Positions 6,061 through 9,110 of a DNA stretch of 9,110 bases are shown here, in pieces. This stretch comes from Bacteriovoracaceae bacterium (GTDB taxonomy: Bacteria > Bdellovibrionota > Bacteriovoracia > Bacteriovoracales > Bacteriovoracaceae). The notes below the pieces were generated by a model, which made no database searches, was not told where the DNA came from, and worked only from the letters and a program-made list of their open reading frames with translations. The stretch spans positions 1 through 9,110 of the forward strand of contig CANETG010000093.1 in NCBI GenBank assembly GCA_947440875.1, given 5' to 3'. Position 1 is the stretch's first letter. Every line of letters begins with the position of its first letter. A program made the translations under genes and the position numbers.

Positions 6061-6090
6061 ATTATGAAGAAGATTCCTGGCAAAGTTGAA
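6061..6090 (-). promoter_or_regulatory. Possible promoter of the HD-GYP-like/coiled-coil unit
   Basis: On the minus strand TTCAAC (6085-6090) and CATAAT (6061-6066) are 18 bases apart. The -10 matches 5 of 6 positions but the -35 only 3 of 6. The position, after the hairpin and about 55 bases before the start codon, is sensible. Confidence 0.35.
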
Positions 6091-6108
6091 CGTGAAAAAT
6101 GAGACAGC

Positions 6109-6135
6109 ATTTGCCTCCCGAAACGGGAGGCAAAT
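6109..6135 (-). terminator. Strong hairpin after the peptide ABC transporter operon
   Basis: Perfect 12-base arms (6109-6120 and 6124-6135, core TTTGCCTCCCG/CGGGAGGCAAA) enclose a 3-base loop. The hairpin starts 40 bases after the stop of the double-ATPase gene. On the minus strand the stem is followed by GCTGTCTCATTTTTC, so the T-run is displaced. It probably ends or stabilises the transporter mRNA; a classic intrinsic terminator would have the Ts directly at the stem. Confidence 0.6.
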
Positions 6136-6174
6136 AACCAATATCGCAAGGTGCTTGAGAACTCTTATCTGGGA

Positions 6175-7893
6175 TTAGAGGACAGGAGCTTTCGATTCGC
6201 CCTTCGGGATAGCAGACAAAAGCATTCGGGTATATTCTTCTTTAGGATTTTTGTAGATCCGACTCGCCTTATCCATTTCAATAATTTTTCCGGCGTTCAT
6301 CACACCGACTTCATCGGCAATGAAGTTCACCACTGAAAGATCGTGCGAAATGAAAACGTAAGTCAGTCCAAACTCATCTTGAAGATCGAGGAGTAGATTG
6401 AGCACCTGTGCCTGAATCGAAACATCCAGAGCAGAAACTGATTCATCACAGACGACAAACTCTGGACGAAGCATGAGAGCACGAGCAATAGAAATCCTCT
6501 GCCTCTGACCGCCCGAGAACTCATGCGGATATCGATTGAGTTGGGCGACTTTGAGTCCCACCTTTTCAGCGAGTTCCTTGGCCATATCGAGGCGTTCTTG
6601 TTTCCCCGATCCAACTTTGTGAATGACTAAAGGTTCAGTCAGAATTTCAGCAATTGTCATCCTTGGATTGAGCGATGAATACGGATCTTGGAAAATAATT
6701 TGCATCTTACGACGAAGAAGCCTGAGTTCTTCTCCGTAAACACCGGTGATGTCTTTTCCATGATAAAATATCTGCCCTGATGCTGGCTCTATCAGGCGAA
6801 GAATGGTTCTTCCGAGTGTCGTTTTTCCACACCCAGATTCACCGACTAGACCTAGCGTTTTTCCTTTTCTGAGTTTAAAGCTCACGTCATTCACGGCCCT
6901 GAACTGATCCACGGTCCGGTTAAAAAATCCACCCTTGATGGGAAATTGAGTCACCAAGTTTTTGACTTCAAGAAGGATGTCGGAGGGCTTATCCAAGGCA
7001 GCTTCTTTTTCAAAGACCTGGATCTTCGTGGTGTCAATTTTAATTTCCTCACCCTTCTCATTCATAAAATCTGCGACTGTCAGAAGTCTCTTTGGATTGG
7101 CTCCGAGTTTAGGACGGCAGGCGAGAAGACCCCTTGTGTAGGGGTGATTGGCACCTGTGAAAATGGTGCGGGCATTATTTTTTTCTACGATGTTTGAACG
7201 GTACATCACAACGACATCGTCTGCGATATCACCAATTACTCCGAGATCATGAGTGATGAACATCATACTCATGTGGTACTCCTGCTGGAGTTTGAATAAG
7301 AGATCCAGGACTTGTTTCTGAATCGTCACATCAAGAGCTGTCGTGGGCTCATCAGCAATGAGAAGTTTCGGTTCACAGGAAATGGCCATGGCAATCATTA
7401 CTCGTTGTTTTTGACCGCCCGACATTTCATGGGGGTAAGTTTCTGCGCGCGCTTTCGGATTTGGAATTCCCACTCGGTTCATGAGATCGATGGCTTTCTC
7501 CCAAGCTTCTTTCTTCGACATATTCCGGTGAACACGAAGAGTTTCCGCGATCTGATCGCCGACTTTAAATACGGGATTAAGACTCGTCATCGGCTCTTGG
7601 AAGATCATCGCAATCTGATCCCCCCTCACCTCTCTCATCTGTGCTTCTGAAAATTTAAGGAGGTCCTGCCCATTGAATAAGATTTCACCTTGGGGAATTT
7701 TAGCTGCGGGCCTTTGAAGTAATCCCATGACGGCAAGAGACGTCACCGATTTTCCGGAGCCCGACTCACCGACGATACCGATGGTTTTCCCAGCTGGAAT
7801 ATCGAAAGAGACGTTGTTCACAGCGCGGGTTATGCCGTCCGCAGTTTGAAAATCAACGGTGAGGTTTTTGACCGAAAGAAGTGGAGTCGTCAT
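6175..7893 (-). CDS. Peptide-type ABC transporter, fused double ATP-binding protein (DppD-DppF/YejF-like)
   Basis: The 572-residue protein has two complete ABC ATPase domains in tandem and energises peptide or related solute uptake at the inner membrane. Domain 1 has Walker A GESGSGKS (42-49), signature MSGGQ (157-161), Walker B LLIADE (177-182) and H-loop His215. It ends with the OppD-type HPYTRGLLACRP (250-261) before a linker. Domain 2 has Walker A GESGCGKT (351-358), signature FSGGQ (459-463), Walker B FVVCDE (479-484) and His517. All catalytic residues are intact. Separate OppD and OppF are about 320-330 residues each; the fused form occurs in YejF and GsiA. The ATG directly abuts the stop of the upstream permease (TAAATG) with AAAGGA in front, so it is the third gene of the operon. 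The exact substrate cannot be read. Confidence 0.93.
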   Translation of the reverse strand: MTTPLLSVKNLTVDFQTADGITRAVNNVSFDIPAGKTIGIVGESGSGKSVTSLAVMGLLQRPAAKIPQGEILFNGQDLLKFSEAQMREVRGDQIAMIFQEPMTSLNPVFKVGDQIAETLRVHRNMSKKEAWEKAIDLMNRVGIPNPKARAETYPHEMSGGQKQRVMIAMAISCEPKLLIADEPTTALDVTIQKQVLDLLFKLQQEYHMSMMFITHDLGVIGDIADDVVVMYRSNIVEKNNARTIFTGANHPYTRGLLACRPKLGANPKRLLTVADFMNEKGEEIKIDTTKIQVFEKEAALDKPSDILLEVKNLVTQFPIKGGFFNRTVDQFRAVNDVSFKLRKGKTLGLVGESGCGKTTLGRTILRLIEPASGQIFYHGKDITGVYGEELRLLRRKMQIIFQDPYSSLNPRMTIAEILTEPLVIHKVGSGKQERLDMAKELAEKVGLKVAQLNRYPHEFSGGQRQRISIARALMLRPEFVVCDESVSALDVSIQAQVLNLLLDLQDEFGLTYVFISHDLSVVNFIADEVGVMNAGKIIEMDKASRIYKNPKEEYTRMLLSAIPKGESKAPVL

Positions 7894-8745
7894 TTATTTT
7901 CCTTTAAGTTTCGGATCAAGTGAGTCGCGAAGAGCATCACCCAAAAGGTTGAATGCTAGCACCACAAGAAACATCGCCAGAGTTGCGCCTGCAAGTTGCC
8001 ACCAAACGCCACGTGAAATCTCAAGTTTGGCATCATCAATCATCGTTCCCCAGCTTGGTTCACCTTGAACACCGATCCCGAGATAAGAAAGAATGACTTC
8101 GGATTTGATGGCGATTTGGAACTGAAGAGAAGTATTGATGATCACAATATGGGTAACGTTGGGAAGAATGTGACGGAAGAGTTTTCTCATATGCCCGCCG
8201 CCGATAGCTCCTGCGGCCTGAACGTATTCTCTTTCTTTATGCTTCATCACTTCACCACGGATGAGCCGCGAAAGTGTTACCCAACTAGTTGCACCAAGGG
8301 CGATGTACACCGCAAAGATTCCCTTCCCGAGAATCATCGTGATGGAAATTAAAAGCATGATATTCGGAATCGAAGAAAAAGTCGTGTAAAGCCAGGTCAC
8401 GCAATCATCGACCCAACCGCCAAAGTAGCCTGCGATCGCACCAAGGAAAACACCAATCGGAATTGAAATGAGCGCGGTGGCCACCCCCACGGACATCGCA
8501 ATCTGAGTTCCCCGGACGACTTTCATGAAGACTGATCTTCCGAAGATATCTGTTCCGAACCAGTGCTCAGAACTTGGCGGAAGATTCGAGGCTCCCACTT
8601 CTTTTGCCCAATCGGCCGCGATGAGACCCATCGCCGAAAGAAGAGCAACGAGAGTATAAATCACAACGACGATGAGCGAGATCATCGCTGTCTTGTCTTT
8701 AATCAGTCGCCCAAATGAATCTTTCCAGAGTGAGTTTTCTTTCAT
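7894..8745 (-). CDS. Peptide-type ABC transporter permease, DppC/OppC family
   Basis: The 283-residue inner-membrane protein is a permease subunit paired with the neighbouring DppB-like permease. The first membrane helix is at about residues 20-43. The family motif HWFGTDIFGRSVF at 61-73 precedes the transport domain, which has membrane stretches near 82-107, 115-139, 142-158, 200-222 and 250-269. The EAA loop that contacts the ATPase begins EYVQAAGAIGG at 173, ending HILPN at 196. SWGTMIDDA (231-239) and NLLGDALRDSLDP (266-278) are the usual DppC end. It lacks the extra N-terminal insertion of E. coli YejE, so the Dpp/Opp/Gsi type fits better than Yej despite the YejF-like fused ATPase. The start lies 5 bases after the upstream gene's stop, and TAGGA overlaps that stop as ribosome binding site. 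Confidence 0.93.
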   Translation of the reverse strand: MKENSLWKDSFGRLIKDKTAMISLIVVVIYTLVALLSAMGLIAADWAKEVGASNLPPSSEHWFGTDIFGRSVFMKVVRGTQIAMSVGVATALISIPIGVFLGAIAGYFGGWVDDCVTWLYTTFSSIPNIMLLISITMILGKGIFAVYIALGATSWVTLSRLIRGEVMKHKEREYVQAAGAIGGGHMRKLFRHILPNVTHIVIINTSLQFQIAIKSEVILSYLGIGVQGEPSWGTMIDDAKLEISRGVWWQLAGATLAMFLVVLAFNLLGDALRDSLDPKLKGK

Positions 8746-8750
8746 GGTTC

Positions 8751-9110
8751 CTACTTAAGCTTCACTCGCGGGTCCGCGAAAGTATAAAGGATATCAGAGA
8801 TCAAACTAAAAATGATGTAGATGACACTCGAGAGAATCGCCATCGCTTTGATCACGGGAAAGTCTGAAGAATTAAGCGCGTTCAGAGTAATGCCACCGAG
8901 GCCCGGAATTCCAAAGAAACTCTCAAGGAGAAGCGCACCGAGAATGAGGAAAGGAATTTGAATGACCACATAAGTAATAATCGGAATCAGGGCATTCCTG
9001 AGAACGTGCTTCAAAAGAATCGAAATCTCAGAAAGTCCTTTCGCTCTCGCGGTACGAACATAGTCCTGATAAATCTCATCGAGAATGACTGTTCGAAAAA
9101 AACGTACATC
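8751..9110 (-). CDS. Peptide-type ABC transporter permease, DppB/OppB family, C-terminal part, runs off right edge
   Basis: The frame is open from the right edge to a TAG at 8751, giving 119 codons plus stop, roughly the last third of a family whose members are about 305-340 residues. It begins DVRFFRTVILDEIYQDYV and continues into the EAA loop (DYVRTARAKGLSE, then HVLRNALIPI), the ATPase contact site of DppB/OppB. Next come IPFLILGALLLESFFGIPGLGG and DFPVIKAMAILSSVIY. It closes with the family ending SDILYTFADPRVKL. A TTG at 9014 could be mistaken for a start, but it lies inside the EAA loop, so the real start is outside the window. It is the first gene of the importer operon visible here; a periplasmic binding protein gene is not seen. 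Confidence 0.93.
   Translation of the reverse strand, partial: DVRFFRTVILDEIYQDYVRTARAKGLSEISILLKHVLRNALIPIITYVVIQIPFLILGALLLESFFGIPGLGGITLNALNSSDFPVIKAMAILSSVIYIIFSLISDILYTFADPRVKLK

Noticed and set aside
8751..9014. Short 87-residue permease starting at the TTG at 9014
   Set aside because: The same frame continues with DYVRTARAKGLSE and further family sequence to the window edge, so the TTG is internal.

Overview
The window reads as chromosomal DNA of a Gram-negative bacterium with moderate to low GC. The style of the proteins (degenerate HD-GYP-like protein, long coiled-coil protein, frequent TTG starts) suggests a Bdellovibrionota/Bacteriovorax-like lineage. That placement is an impression, not something the sequence proves.

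Left part (1-2330) is an AT-rich, accessory-looking block. An SxtJ-like membrane protein gene leaves the window on the minus strand (223 to <1). Only 24 bases separate it from a divergent 47-codon gene of the DUF5989 type (248-391). A secreted SGNH/GDSL-type hydrolase gene follows on the same strand (404-1444), and then a class I SAM-dependent methyltransferase (1566-2228) with its own promoter. SxtJ, DUF5989 and SGNH proteins often occur together in clusters for surface polysaccharide or carbamoylated metabolites, so this block is probably the edge of a cell-envelope or glycan-modification cluster.

A bidirectional terminator (2332-2361) and a minus-strand tRNA-Leu(UAG) with its own promoter (2392-2522) separate this block from the rest.

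Right part (2527-9110) is all on the minus strand. Reading in the direction of transcription, a peptide-type ABC importer operon enters from the right edge: DppB/OppB-like permease (partial), DppC/OppC-like permease, and a fused DppD-DppF-type double ATPase. A perfect 12-bp hairpin (6109-6135) lies just after it. Then comes a two-gene unit coupled by an ATGA overlap. Its first gene encodes a degenerate HD-GYP-like signalling protein. Its second encodes a long protein with an unrecognised N-terminal domain, a repeat-rich linker and a coiled coil. The end of that coiled coil appears to continue in a different frame (2527-2772), which suggests a frameshift.

No transposase, integrase, CRISPR array or phage gene is visible. 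The least explained element is the HD-GYP-like/coiled-coil pair.
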